A stretch of DNA of 64,000 nucleotides from Macrotrachela quadricornifera (GCA_022393335.1 JAJEKB010020795.1:212427-276426); one strand, 5' to 3'. Positions 36,412-48,344 are shown, numbered from the stretch's first letter. Translations and numbers: made by a program. The notes: generated by a model from the letters alone, not told the origin.

Positions 36412-38102
36412 ATGCAATCGTATATTGCTTTACTTTTTTATATATTACTTGTCATCATGAATGAGCAAATAAGAAGTACTGAGAGTGTTTATATTCCCCT
36501 GGATGGTTGCACATGGTCTATTTGTAATATAGGAAATATGACATTTGAAATAAAAAATTATTCACTCGATTGTTGTATCTTACAACTTCCACTTGATTAT
36601 ACAAAACCAAATCAGAGTAAAATTTCAATATGAATGACACGTCTCAGACCTTCTAATCCACAGAATAGAACCAATAATACTCTATTCATTCTAACTGGTG
36701 GACCAGGTCAATCTGGATGGTCTTTTATATCAATAGCAGCATTGCTTTTTCCAGATAATTATGGTATAACTTATATTCTTCCTGATCATCGTGGTACTGG
36801 ATTATCAAGTCCTTTAGCCTGTGATGATAATGGTTCACAAAATGTAACTGCTGCTTGTATTCCTTATCTCATATCTCGATGGACTATTCAAGGTTTAAAT
36901 CAATTTTCAATTACTGCAGCTGCACATGATATTGCTGTTCAAATTCAATATTATCAGTCTATATCACCTGGTCGAATATCCATTTATGGTATTAGTTATG
37001 GTACAATGTGGCTCGATCGTATTCTTCAAATTTTTCCAAATCTTGTTCAATCGGCTATAATGGATAGTGTAATCAATCCATTATTATTTTCTCTAAGTCA
37101 ATATGATCTTTGGGCATCATCTATTGCTACACGGTTTTTTACATATTGTCAATTTCAAATTGAATGTAATAAATATTTTCCAGCTTATGAACCACCTCAT
37201 ATAATGTTAGTACGATTAATTTATGAATTAGATGAAAATAAACAAACTTGTGTAAATAATTATTTGTCAAAGTATCAATTAACTGCAGCAAAACTTCGTA
37301 TTGTATTCTTTAATATGATTGGATCGAGTGATCGATATTTTGATAGTACTGTAACTCCAGCTATCATCTTTCGTCTTAATCGTTGTAATGAAGAAGATGT
37401 TACTGTATTGAACTTCTTCTTCCAAAAACCTTTGGATCAGAAGCAACTACAGTGGAAATTCTTCCATCACCATTACTTGTTTCTCTCGTACTTGCATATC
37501 ATATTCAACAGTCAGAACTTTGGCTACCTGTAAATCATAATGAAGTTAATGGGACAGTACTATCAATTTGGTATAATTCAATCATAATTGGTAAGGGTGA
37601 TGCTCTTAAATATATTTTGTTACGTTCACAATGGCCTAAATATCCATTGGATCAATATCGAAATAAAGTGGCTTCTTATTCGCCTTTATTAATGTTATCA
37701 GGTCAACTTGATACAGCGGCACCTCTTGATTTTGCTTTTCAACTCTTATCAATAACAGGAAAAACGCGAACACTCTATACTTTTCCAATAGTTGGTCATG
37801 CTATAAATGGTTTAGCGACAAGTTCATTGGATTGTCCAATTCAATTGATCTTTTCATGAGCATTTCCTGATCTATTTCCACAAGAATGGAGTGATTCAAC
37901 ATGCATTCAAGAATATCCTACAATAATTGATTTTAGTGGAGCTACCGAACCAGGACAAATACTCTCATTGCACTACTTAAACATATCAAAACCGTTTGGG
38001 AATATTAATTTAAATTCTCTTCCTAATTCAAGTTTTTATCTGACATATTCTTTCGAATTAATGATTTATATTACTCTACTTTTCATACTATATTTACTCT
38101 AG
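36412..38102 (+). pseudogene. Broken secreted alpha/beta hydrolase (TAP-like C-terminus)
   Basis: The likely start at 36412 gives a signal peptide (MQSYIALLFYILLVIM); an upstream ATG at 36313 would place charged residues first. Catalytic elements are all visible: GGPGQSG, DHRGTGLS, nucleophile Ser in GISYG (AGT 36994-36996), Asp in GQLDTAAP (GAT 37710-37712) and His in VGHAINGL (CAT 37797-37799). The order and C-terminal region fit peptidases of the tripeptidyl-aminopeptidase/TAP-like group. A hydrophobic tail (about 38050-38100) suggests membrane or GPI anchoring. Three defects: TGA 36631-36633, a one-base frameshift in an A run near 37423-37428, and TGA 37857-37859. The frameshift could be a sequencing slip, but the two stops are not in homopolymers. 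Confidence 0.8.
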
Positions 38103-39837
38103 CAATGATACACTATTATATGAATCGATCAATTTTTAAATCAACAAATGATAAAATTTCTCTCATTACAGTATTACATTAAGATCAAAATCTTTTTCAC
38201 GAATAGACGAGATCATTAAGACGTAAAATCAGGCTTCTATAAGAATTCAATCTGATCTTTCATATTTCATCATTCAAATTTTGAAAAGTCTATTTCTCTC
38301 TTAAAAAAATCCATTTTTACGAAGAACATCAAACTGAACCCATGTAAATATTTTTTGTCTCAAAACGCGTTTATAACTTGACTTGCGTTCAAATGCATTT
38401 TTAGCAAAAACGCTTCTCCAATGAAAAATTCGAAGCGTCTGAATGCGTAAATATTTCAATAAGATATACTTTTTTCGACGTTAAGATATTTAACACTTAA
38501 TATGTTTTTTCATTTATCTTTTTAAATAATTTATTTATTGTCTACTACATACAATTAATATTATAATTTTTTTTATTTTATCGATTACATAATAAATAAT
38601 TTTATCGAACGGATTTAACGAATAAATAATTATTCATAAAATCTATTTTAATCGTATTATTTCTTTAAAACAATGGACTAAACTAGTCACTGAATGTCAC
38701 CATTTTTGTTTGTATAAAATGGATTGAACTATTATGTTTTATACTTAATATTTCAATCTTTATCTTTCTACAAAAAAACGATATCGGATGTTCCGAAATG
38801 TTTTACAAATATTTTATTTTGCATAAATTATACAAGTGGGAAAATATCTAAGATTTCTTCAGATTCAGACAAGATTCTCTTTCATTGAAACAATCTTAGC
38901 AGAATTACAATAGAGAGTAAAAGAGATGACCAACCTTTGTTTTTCACCTCAATATAATAGTAAAAGAATTTTGATTAATAAATAGAAAAACAAGAATTTA
39001 GAAAGAATAATATCAAGGTCATTGACTAATGATTCAATGACTATTAAAAGAATTATATTTTATAAATGATTATATTTATTGTCATTAATGATATTAATTT
39101 GACATTAATGTTACTAAATTCACTACTGTTGTAAATTGCATTCTTGCTATTTTTGACATCAATGTAATTAATTTATGTTATTATTTGTATCATCGTTGTT
39201 TTATATATATATATATATATGAAAAACAAAATAAATTTATATGATAATAAGCATTTTTGTTTTTATGTCAATTCATGTGATATAATAACATATATTTTTC
39301 ATTTTATTTTTGTAATATTGTTTATCATTCATGATAGTTAGTTGAAAATAGTATGATAAAAATACAAATATTATTTATTTAGTTCATAGAAAAAAAAAGA
39401 CGTTTTCTTGTTTTTTAAAAATAACTTTCTCAATGATCATATATGATTGAAAGGTAGAATAGATACAATCTAAATAATTGACTATTGCATTTCAATCTGA
39501 TATCCTTCATATTTACATACGTACAACATCGACGACTATATTAAGCGTAGGAATATCGTCATTACATCATTCTTTAACGTATGTTTACCTACTCACTATT
39601 CCCAGGTATGACTTATTAATTGAAAGAACGCAAAAAAAACACCATCATCATCTACATAAATTAGAACTGACAGAAAAAAAAAAAGATTATTCAAAGTTGC
39701 TCTTCACCCACTACCTATCATACCACTATATATATACATATATAAACCACCTATATAGAATGATTGAAATTTATCACGTGTATAATAATTATTAATACGA
39801 ATATATACATTGATCATTAATTTTGTCTACAACAAAT
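38103..39837. other. Gene-free AT-rich stretch with TA microsatellite
   Basis: Contains a (TA)n tract near 39203-39220 and GCGTTT/AACGC words around 38360-38450 related to the GCGAAACGC repeat. It includes the presumed promoter of the TIR gene, but no clear TATA box stands out in such AT-rich DNA. Confidence 0.45.
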
Positions 39838-42800
39838 ATGGGTTCTCCCGCATACTGTTTCTATTATGATTTTCCAAGATATATTAATTTTAATTATAAT
39901 TATTGTTATTTTCCAACATTAATTCAACCTTATTCTTTTATTAATCAAGAAAATAAAGAAGAAAATAAACGAAAATTAAAATCTATGTTAGATAATTGTG
40001 CTCATAAATTTCGTCATAAAATTAAACGTAAAACTGATACAGATGTTATTACAATAAATAATATTATAGAAGAAATAAATCAAATTCCATCATCAACATT
40101 AGGTTCTATAACATCACATAAATTTTATATAACTATTCAAGATTTATTACGAGATTTATTAAATGATTTACATTCAAATTATAAATTAAATCAAACTGAA
40201 ACAAATCTTTTACATAATTGTATTCTTTTTTTTAATCGTCTTATAAATGCTGTTGAAGATGTTACATTATTAAAATCATGGTTATTTGATCCATCATTAA
40301 TTAATACTATATCAAATGGTATTAATAATATAAAACAACTTATTATTAAAGATAAAGAAAAATATAATTTTAAAGAATTTATACATCTTATTAATATATT
40401 TAATAAATATTATAAACAATCATCATTTGAATTAAAAAATGATGAAAAATTTCATCAATTATTTGAAGCAACAATGAATTGTCTTTTATCATCAAATTAT
40501 GATCAAATATTTCGTAGATTAAAATCAAATTCAAATTATTTTACAACAGAAGAAAAATTTTTTCTTATACAATGTCCTTCATTTATTATATCAAATAATA
40601 ATGCAAATTTACAAACAATTAAAATAAAAGAACAAATATTACAAACAATGATACCACGTTATGCATCTATACTTGATAAACATATTAAAACAATAGATCA
40701 ATGGAATACATCAATAATTCGTGCTATTAATTATCTTTTATTAACAGTTATTTATGCTAAAGGTTATTATACACCATATGCAAATGGTCAACCAATACAA
40801 TGGCTTATTGATCATATTATATGTATAATTAAAGAACCAAATATAATTGAAAAAATTGATGAAAATTCTTTAACACCTCAAACAATTTTAATAGATTCAG
40901 CTATTAAAACACTTGTTGAATTTGTTCATGAACCTGATTTACTTGTTTATATAAAACAATTAGATATAACATTAATACTTCAAAAATTAGTTGATTTACC
41001 ATATGAATCAATTATTTATCATGTTTATATATTACTTTCATATATAATGACTGAAGATAATATAAAATCATCGGAAAAAGAATCTGGTCGTTTACTTTCA
41101 AATATATTAGATTCATTAAGAAAAAATATTAAATTACTTTCAGAAAAAGGTGAAAATATTGAAAATATTAAACATGATATTGCTCTATTACTTGAAGCAG
41201 TTCAAGGTAATAAATACATTTTTGTTTTTTCTCTTTCTCATAGAGAAGAGTCCAGTAAACATAAATTGTTTGTCTGTCCGTAGGGTTAAAAAAACATTGG
41301 AGATCGATTTTTCGAAAAAGCCACTTCTAGAGGTATTTCGATACGGGGAATCCGAATCTGAGGTTAGTTTTGTGATATTTTTTATCCCTCAATTTTTTAC
41401 ACAAAGGATAGCTTTTTTACGAAAAAAATTTTTTTGGATTCATTTTTTTACACAAAGGATCACTATTTTTGCAAAAAAAAATTCTTTATAAGGGTTGATC
41501 GATGGGTAATCGAGGACGAGGAATTCAAATCTAAAGCCTGTTTTCTAAAAATTTTTTGCAGCTCAATTTTTTAAAATGAACGAGAAGTTTTTAACAAAAA
41601 ATGACTTGTTTTTATGAGGCTTGGTCAAAGGCAGTTAATGTCCAGAAACTTGATTCTGACCTCGGTTTTTTTAATTTTATAAATGAATAGCTTGACGGTA
41701 GTTTAGAAACACGATTTCTTCGAGAATGAACTGAGCGAGTCTTTAGACGAGCGCTACTTGCTTCTTTAATATTTTTTTGTATGCAAAAAGGTTTTGTTCA
41801 ACATGATCAAATGAAAAGTGAAATATTAAAACAAAATGCATTAACATTATTAATTGATAGTTGTGATTATTTACATAATACATCAAAAAGATTATTACTT
41901 GATTCACTTGGTTCAATATCATTTGATAAAGAAGCTGCACAAATAATACGTGAAAATACACAATTTATTAATTCAATTGAAAATATTCAAAGTACATCAA
42001 GTAATGGTATTAAAAAAGCAGCAGAAAATATTATTTGGAATGTAATTAAAGGTATTAAGAATAAGAATATATATATAAAAGAATGTATTTTGTTTTTTTT
42101 ATAGAACCTGAATATCGTGAAAAAGTAGTTGAAAGAGAACAAAAAACAACACAAGTGGAATTTACAGATAGAAAAAAAGAAGTATCAACAAAACGTATAT
42201 ATGAATATGATTTTATGATATCATATTGTCATGTTGATAAAGAACTTGTTTGTAAAATTCAAGAATTTCTTGTCGAACAAGGTTTTAAAGTTTGGTTTGA
42301 TCGTGATAATATGTATGGACCTGGTAAATAATTTATTTATAATCTAATTATATAATCTTTTTGTCAATATTTTAGCAATGCAAGCAATGGCAGATGCTGT
42401 AGAAAATAGTGAATTTATAATAATGTGTTTATCTGATTCATATAAACGTAGTGTTTATTGTCAAGTTGAAGCTGAATATGCATTTAATTGTAAAAGATTT
42501 TTATTACCAATTATTGTACGTCATGGTTATAGACCTGATGGTTGGTTAGGTCTTTTATTAGGTAGTAGAATATATATAAATTTTGCACGATTTGAATTTA
42601 ATAAAGCATGTCAATTACTTCTTAATGAAGTTAAATTACAACGAAAAAATCATCGACTTAATTTAAAAGGTATTAATCCAGAAGATATGCAAGGTCATTT
42701 AGAACCCTTAACACCTAAAACAAAATCAAATATAAAACAATTTGAATTAACAAATGAATATATTAATCGTGATACAAGTAAATTTAATTATCGTTCAATA

Positions 42801-43469
42801 CCATTATCTTTATGGACACATAAAGATATATTAGATTTTTTATATGATACAAATCTTCATTTAATGATGCCATTATGTGAATCAATGACTGGTTATGGTT
42901 TAATTAAATTATTTAAAATTTGTCAAGAAAAACCAAGTGAATTTTATAATCAATTAAATAATGAATTAAATACACAATTTAATGGTTTAAATTTACCACT
43001 AGCAATATTTACACAATTTCTTGGTGAAATTGATCGATTAGTTGGTTCATATATAAAAAATATTGAACCTACTCCACCAAAACCTAAAACTCCACCACCA
43101 TTACCACCACCTTCAGTTCTTGTTAAAAATATTATTGTTCCTCCTTCTGCTCCGTCATCATTACCAAGACGATTTTCAGCGCCAGCACCACTTCTACCAT
43201 CTCCACAGAATACAATATCTTCAACATATACAACAACACAAACAACACATGATATACAATTTATTGGAGAAAATTCTAATCAAATTGATTCATTTATTCA
43301 ATCATCTGACATTATTTCATCGATTCTTCCTGAACAAACAGAATATGATGAATCAACATTGAATTTTACTAATGAAACATCGTATCAATATTCACAAACT
43401 AATGTTACTCCATATCAAAGTTCATATGAATATGATACACACTTTGTAACACAAACATATGTTTTATAA
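39838..43469 (+). CDS. TIR-domain protein with helical N-terminus and SAM-like domain (four exons)
   Basis: Exons 39838-41206, 41791-42051, 42105-42323 and 42376-43469 give about 980 aa. All introns are GT...AG and each junction is phase 1. The ATG at 39838 (MGSPAYCFYYDF) is the first in frame. Residues about 50-560 are helical and may be ARM-like. The TIR domain runs about 576-715 (YEYDFMISYCHVDKELV; FKVWFDRDNMYGP; FIIMCLSDSYKRSVYCQVEA). Glu648 sits where TIR NADases keep the catalytic Glu (C-x-x-E). A SAM-like helical domain follows at about 755-835 (WTHKDILDFLYDTN...LFKICQ), then a proline-rich and Gln/Thr/Ser/Tyr-rich tail. SARM1 has the order ARM-SAM-SAM-TIR, so TIR before SAM-like is a different arrangement. 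NAD cleavage or innate-immune signalling is inferred. Intron 1 (584 nt) holds a transposable element; the others are 53 and 52 nt. AATAAA follows the stop. Confidence 0.85.
41229..41760 (+). mobile_element. Dispersed element, copy 1, inside intron 1 of the TIR gene
   Basis: Runs from TTCTCTTTCTCATAGAGAAG to TTAGACGAGCGCTACTTG. It matches 61897-62240 closely over both ends and most of the right half (for example AATAGCTTGACGGTAGTTTA, and GGCAGTTAATGTC). Removing it would leave an intron of about 52 nt, the usual size here, which supports insertion into an existing intron. Repeats inside the copy include TTTTTTACACAAAGGAT twice. No ORF or terminal inverted repeat is evident. Confidence 0.75.
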
Positions 43470-43616
43470 ATAAATAAAGAAAAAAAAATTCATATCAAAT
43501 TATTCATTTTGTAAAATAAGAAGTAGAATAAGAGATGAATTTAGGAGAGCTTTGTACATCATTTAAAAACAAAATAGTAAATCATCGATAGCTATACTTT
43601 ATGTTCACTATACGCA

Positions 43617-44256
43617 ATAGAGACCGTCACAGGGCACATTTTTTTGCCCTGCCCTGCCCCGAAAGCATTGAAATTTAATCTCAACTGTAGGATGAGCTCA
43701 TAACATGATGAATAAATCTAATAGGATAGATGTTCATTGTATATGTCTTGTTCAAGTCATTTCAACAGAATATTATTCGTGCGTAGAAACGATAAATAAT
43801 TCGTTGAAATTCTACTAAAACGACACTGTTATGAAAATAACTAGAGCTTTCGGCATATCATATAAAACTAGAAAAATTACTATCTTCTTGTACAGATCCA
43901 AAGAATAAGTCGAATAACTGCAAAAAAATATGATATATACCAAGGAATATAGAGATTCTGACTGATTGAACGCTATCGTCTTCAAGATTTGAAGACTTTA
44001 GTTGCCACTTACCAAGAGATTGCAATTTATTTTCTATTTACTATAAATAATTTTGATGCGATAACTGCGGTTGAATTTTTCAGAAATGGAGAGAGTCGTA
44101 TTGCACAATAATAAATCCGAACGAGTATCGAATCTATGAGTTCTGATGAAACTAATTGAAAGAATCCATTTAACTTCGTAAAAGGATTTCAAACAAACTA
44201 ATGTGAAAAATTAACAGGGCAAAAAAAGGTTGCCCTGCACTGATGACGATCTCTGA
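43617..44256. mobile_element. Small element with GGGCA/TGCCC inverted ends
   Basis: The left end GAGACCGTCACAGGGCA followed by TTTTTTTGCCCTG mirrors the right end AGGGCAAAAAAAGG, TTGCCCTGCACTGATGACGA and TCTC. Similarity covers about 40 bp with a few gaps. The interior of about 560 bp has no ORF. It resembles a hAT-type MITE, but I could not fix a target-site duplication; TACG occurs near both flanks. Confidence 0.55.
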
Positions 44257-46058
44257 TACGTAAGTATGTTTTCTTTTCTTTTTTCAATACATATATATTT
44301 AATCATGGCATAGACTAGTGATTTAAAAAATCATCATATCTCAATATTACATTATTGGACCAAAAGCATACGATCTGCTCATGATATTCATCGAGAAACA
44401 AATTCATTTGCACATCGAGGTGAAAACGGTTGACTACCTGTACTTACGAGGGAGTCACTTCAATTGTCAAATCGTTTTTGGGCTCGGACCATGTGTATAA
44501 AGTAGACCCCAAAAGAATACTTCTGAGTGACAATATTTTGGCCTGAGATTCTGCTCATAGATGAATTTCTTAATGACTCTCACTCACCTTATATTTTCAT
44601 CCAAGCAATCAATGAAAAGTAAGTCTGTCGAAAGAAAATCGTACATCTAATATAAATAATATATGAAAATTTAATTAAATGATGCTATAGGCTTTTCCTT
44701 TCTAATAACAATCTTTTGTTAACGGATCAGCGTTTTTGTTATCAAGACTAAACGATAAATTATGCTTTTCTAGCATACTCTATAAACTTAATTATTCTTT
44801 TTTTTTTTTTTATAGAACTTACATTTATTATCATTCTTTGAATATAAAATCTTAGAAAACTCTTATATAATGTATTAAAGAAAGAAAGAAAAAAAGGACC
44901 TAGAAAACTTTAGATAAATAGATTGTAAATTAGTATGTAGTTTGACATTGAAACTAATAGCATCACCACAAAAAAAAAACATTTCAGAAGGGATTTAGTC
45001 TTTCTCAATCACGCCTGTAGAGAAACTGGAATCTTTCTACTCACTTTTTTTTTGTTTTACAGAATCTCGTATCTTTGTTAAGTAAGTTTTGATTTTTTGG
45101 TTGAAAGACTGAACTCTCTCGAGATTCAATTTAAACACATCTGTACTTACACAGAAAATAAAAATGCAAACTGACGCAATAAGTAATGATTTGAAAGCAA
45201 CTCGAACGTTCTCATTATTCATTTTATTTCGAGGTTAATTTTTTAATTTTATAATATTTTGATAAGTTATCATCTTATTATTTTTATAAAATTTGTTCAA
45301 GAAAAAAAAAACAAACAATATCAGTAAATTAGAAAATTAAAACGATCTTGAAGTCTCAAACAATAGCAAAAAATACCTGTAAACGTCAAAAAAAAACATG
45401 TACTTTAAAAATATTTCGTCAGAATCTTCATGAATGAAGAGAATAGTGTTAAGTGACAACATTATATATGCAATGCCTCTTTCTCTTTCTCTTTCTCTAT
45501 ATCTTCTTTCGTTCTCTCACTCTCATGACGTCGTGTATGTTCTTCCATCATGTCATATGGGTTCTTCTAGGCCGTTCTTGTGAATCTTATTCAACACCTA
45601 TATACAGTTCAACTAAACCGCTAAAAACACGAAAGATTCCTGCGTACAAGATAAAAAAAAAGGACGAAGTTTTCTTAATACCATGGCTCTAGGGAATCAA
45701 ATTTCCATTATACCTTCGAAAATGTTGCTCCATTCTATGACGGGGCGAGAACGGTCCTGCATCCTGTCGAGATCTGTTTCTTATCTTGTGTAAAGAAAAA
45801 AATATATATCTTATTAAGATATTGTCTTTATTGATTGATAATGACGTTAGAAAATCTTTTTTTTTGTTTATTGATTAATCTTTTGCATTTTCTGCCGTAG
45901 AAAATATCTGTTGTTGCTAATACCAATAGATTATATTGTATTTCATGAAATTCTAGTAACAGATCTAATAGATATGTTAATGAAAATGTTATTTTTTCAT
46001 TTTATTTTGATAAAATAGAAATCTTATAGAAATAATAAATAAATAATGTTTATTAGTT
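44257..46058. other. Stretch without a recognised gene
   Basis: A 61-codon minus-strand ORF (45222-45037) has one hydrophobic segment (SLLIASVCIFIFCVS) and a GTGAGT near its end, which could be a first exon, but nothing downstream supports it. A CTTTCT-type pyrimidine microsatellite lies at 45478-45500. Otherwise nothing seen. Confidence 0.4.
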
Positions 46059-47018
46059 TTAACGAGAACATCCACTAATGTTAATTAATTCTGAAGGACA
46101 TTGAACTTTAGTATAAGTCATTGTAGGATTATCAGCTCCTTTAAACCAATCAAATCTAAATAAACATCCATTTTGAATTTGTCCAGGAAGAGAATAACAA
46201 TCTTGACGAGAAGAAACACCACCATATTGTTGACCCCAACCATTACTAGGTGCATTCCATTGACGTGTACATCCATTCTTTAGTCCAACACCTCCTCCAG
46301 GAATTTGTAAATCAAATTGATGTTCACCAACATCAACTCCACTATTAGTAACTTGAACAATCATTGTTTTACCTTGAACTGGATAACTATTAAAAACTAA
46401 TTTATAACAACTACAGCATCGATCTTGTTCACTTAATCCTGGAATATGTGCAGCAGCAAATCCATATGCTAATTGATCATTTATAGCCCAAGGCATTTGA
46501 TTATTACAAGTATAAGCATCACCACCATCACAAGCACTAGTAACACCAGAATTTCCATAAGCATAATAACCATCTTTACTACAACTTTTTACATAAGCAT
46601 TACTTCCAGAAACTTTTCCAGACCAAGCACAACTTGGTTTACAACAATCCCAATATCGAGTAGTTCTTCCTGCAACTCCTGTTGATGTTGAACCTGTACT
46701 ACTTATTATACCACAAACCATACTATTATCATTTGTTGAAAAAGCATCGTTTTGAGTAACAGAACCTTTTTTCATCCAACAAGTTCCACCATTCCATTTT
46801 GTCCATGTAAAATGCGTACATCCTGGTGTTTGTGCACATCTTCCACCACAATCTTCACCACGAATTTGAGCATTTGTTAAATCATTATTAGAAAAATCAC
46901 AAGCAAATGCCCAACTATTTCCATTCCAATTAATACCACGTTTTATACGATGACCAGATAAACTATTTATTATCGAAAGGATGAATATTAAAACAGTGAA
47001 TAATGTTAATATTTTCAT
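46059..47018 (-). CDS. Secreted GH45 endoglucanase with N-terminal PAN-like module
   Basis: Intact 319 aa ORF without introns, ATG at 47018. A signal peptide (MKILTLFTVLIFILSIINS) is followed by a Cys-rich PAN/apple-like module (about 28-105, with CGGRCAQTPGCTHFTW), a Ser/Thr/Gly linker (about 105-118) and a GH45 catalytic domain (about 119-310). The GH45 signature TTRYWDCCKPSCAWSGK contains the catalytic base Asp124; HQFDLQIPGGGVG contains the catalytic acid Asp236. The domain is rich in paired cysteines, as usual in GH45. The enzyme cleaves beta-1,4-glucan with inversion, presumably in the gut lumen. GH45 genes in animals are generally attributed to transfer from fungi or other microbes, and lack of introns fits that. 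A divergent truncated copy of its first half lies 0.9 kb away. A reverse-strand AATAAA lies just after the stop. Confidence 0.92.
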   Translation of the reverse strand: MKILTLFTVLIFILSIINSLSGHRIKRGINWNGNSWAFACDFSNNDLTNAQIRGEDCGGRCAQTPGCTHFTWTKWNGGTCWMKKGSVTQNDAFSTNDNSMVCGIISSTGSTSTGVAGRTTRYWDCCKPSCAWSGKVSGSNAYVKSCSKDGYYAYGNSGVTSACDGGDAYTCNNQMPWAINDQLAYGFAAAHIPGLSEQDRCCSCYKLVFNSYPVQGKTMIVQVTNSGVDVGEHQFDLQIPGGGVGLKNGCTRQWNAPSNGWGQQYGGVSSRQDCYSLPGQIQNGCLFRFDWFKGADNPTMTYTKVQCPSELINISGCSR

Positions 47019-47050
47019 ATTGGAATGTATTTCATATTATTTTACTTGCT

Positions 47051-47063
47051 TTTATATATATAT
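47051..47063 (-). promoter_or_regulatory. TATA-like element of the GH45 gene
   Basis: TATATATATAAA on the minus strand ends about 33 bp before the ATG of the cellulase. The position would imply a very short 5' leader. AT-rich background makes this a weak call. Confidence 0.3.
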
Positions 47064-47109
47064 GACTACGAATTGAGTCGAAGTGACACATATTTTGTGG
47101 GAAATATTG

Positions 47110-47502
47110 ATGAAGAGAGTGGGATTGATTTTTTATTCCTTCAATTCACTATTTCATGTTAACATGTACATATATGCAAAGGAAGAAAAAAAATATTTAA
47201 ATAGAACGAAGTATAACGATAGTATGAATCATGATTATCACATGTTATGTTTAATGAGACAAAGTGGGACTAACCCTTTCTCACCTATATATGAATTGGT
47301 TATAAGAAAAAAAAATGGGACAAAAATCACTGAATATAGAGTGGGTTTACCTGCCGTTGATTCAAACTTTGATATTGATACATATTCAACTATATACAGA
47401 AGAAATATGTCAACCGAAATGAAAAGAATGATTGTATCATTCATCACTGTTCCATATGATATTTACTGTGGGAAAATATTAATTGTCCCATTTTTAATCT
47501 AA
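47110..47502 (+). CDS. Hypothetical ORF between the two PAN-module genes
   Basis: 130 codons from the ATG at 47110 to TAA. The frame stays open upstream as well, somewhat longer than expected by chance in this composition. The translation (for example IRKKNGTKITEYRVGLPAVD) has no motif I know, no signal peptide of normal shape and no splice support. It lies upstream of the cellulase in the divergent intergenic region, so it may be spurious. Confidence 0.25.
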   Translation: MKRVGLIFYSFNSLFHVNMYIYAKEEKKYLNRTKYNDSMNHDYHMLCLMRQSGTNPFSPIYELVIRKKNGTKITEYRVGLPAVDSNFDIDTYSTIYRRNMSTEMKRMIVSFITVPYDIYCGKILIVPFLI

Positions 47503-47950
47503 ACAACCGTCATTTGGAATTATTCACTCATTTTCTTCTAACGATAGATGTATGCGCCTATATATGTATAAGACAGTTGATAATTTATCAAATACACAAC
47601 AACATCATATATTTATCATTTATTTTAAATGTAAGTAGACTCTTATATTTTGATTCTATATGAAATAATAGTTAAAGGAAATAAAATTAGATAAATCGAT
47701 GAATATTTTTTTTCATTTTATTTCGTAGTGTAATTTCAGAAATTTCATAGAAAAAAAAGTAGATAATTGACTTAAAGATATATAGAAATGCATACAAACT
47801 TTCCATTTTTTTGAAAATAAGAATATTTTTAAGTTTTATCAAATAAATAAACTTTAACTTTCATTACAAATATAAAAATAAATTCTTTTCCTCTTTGTTT
47901 TAGTTCTATTTTATTAATATTAACGAGAAAATATTGAAAATACTGAAATA

Positions 47951-48344
47951 ATGAATTTTATCTCTTCAATAATTCTTATAATATTTTTTGTCTATAAATA
48001 GTTTATCTGGTTATCGTATAAAACGTGGTGTAAATTGGAATGGAAATAATTGGGCATTTGGTTGTGATTTTTCTAATAATGATTTAACAAATGTTCAAAT
48101 TCGTGGTGACGATTATGGTGGAAGATGTGCACAAACATCAGGATGTACTCATTTTACATGGACAAAATGGAATGGTGGAACTTGTTGGATGAAAAAAGGT
48201 CCTATTTCGAAAAATGATGCTTTTTCAACAAATGATAATAGTATGGTTTGTGGTATAATTCAATCCGATGAAGGAGGAACTGTATATAAGGATTGTATTA
48301 TCGCTGGTAATATTCATACTAAGTGTCCTGTCAAAGGTCGTTAA
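47951..48344 (+). pseudogene. Truncated PAN-module copy of the GH45 gene, frameshifted in the signal peptide
   Basis: From NSLSGYRIKRG to NDNSMVCGII the product differs from the cellulase N-terminus at only about a dozen of 88 positions, including loss of one cysteine (DYGG for DCGG). After CGII the sequence departs to a short unrelated tail (QSDEGGTVYKDCIIAG) and stops; no GH45 domain follows. An ATG at 47951 opens a matching signal peptide, but it is out of frame with the module because the T run at 47984-47989 is one base off, so the module frame has no in-frame upstream ATG. It is either a pseudogene or a sequencing slip in a T run. If intact it would be a small secreted PAN-only protein. 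Confidence 0.6.

Noticed and set aside
20187..38102. Alternative genetic code (TGA or other stops read as amino acids), because conserved genes contain in-frame stops
   Set aside because: The DUF229 copy has TAG, TGA and TAA; the hydrolase also has a frameshift; intact genes in the window end at ordinary stops and use TGG for Trp. Pseudogenes are the simpler explanation.
45037..45222. 61 aa ORF with one membrane segment and a GTGAGT near its end
   Set aside because: Length is within chance and no following exon keeps a convincing frame.
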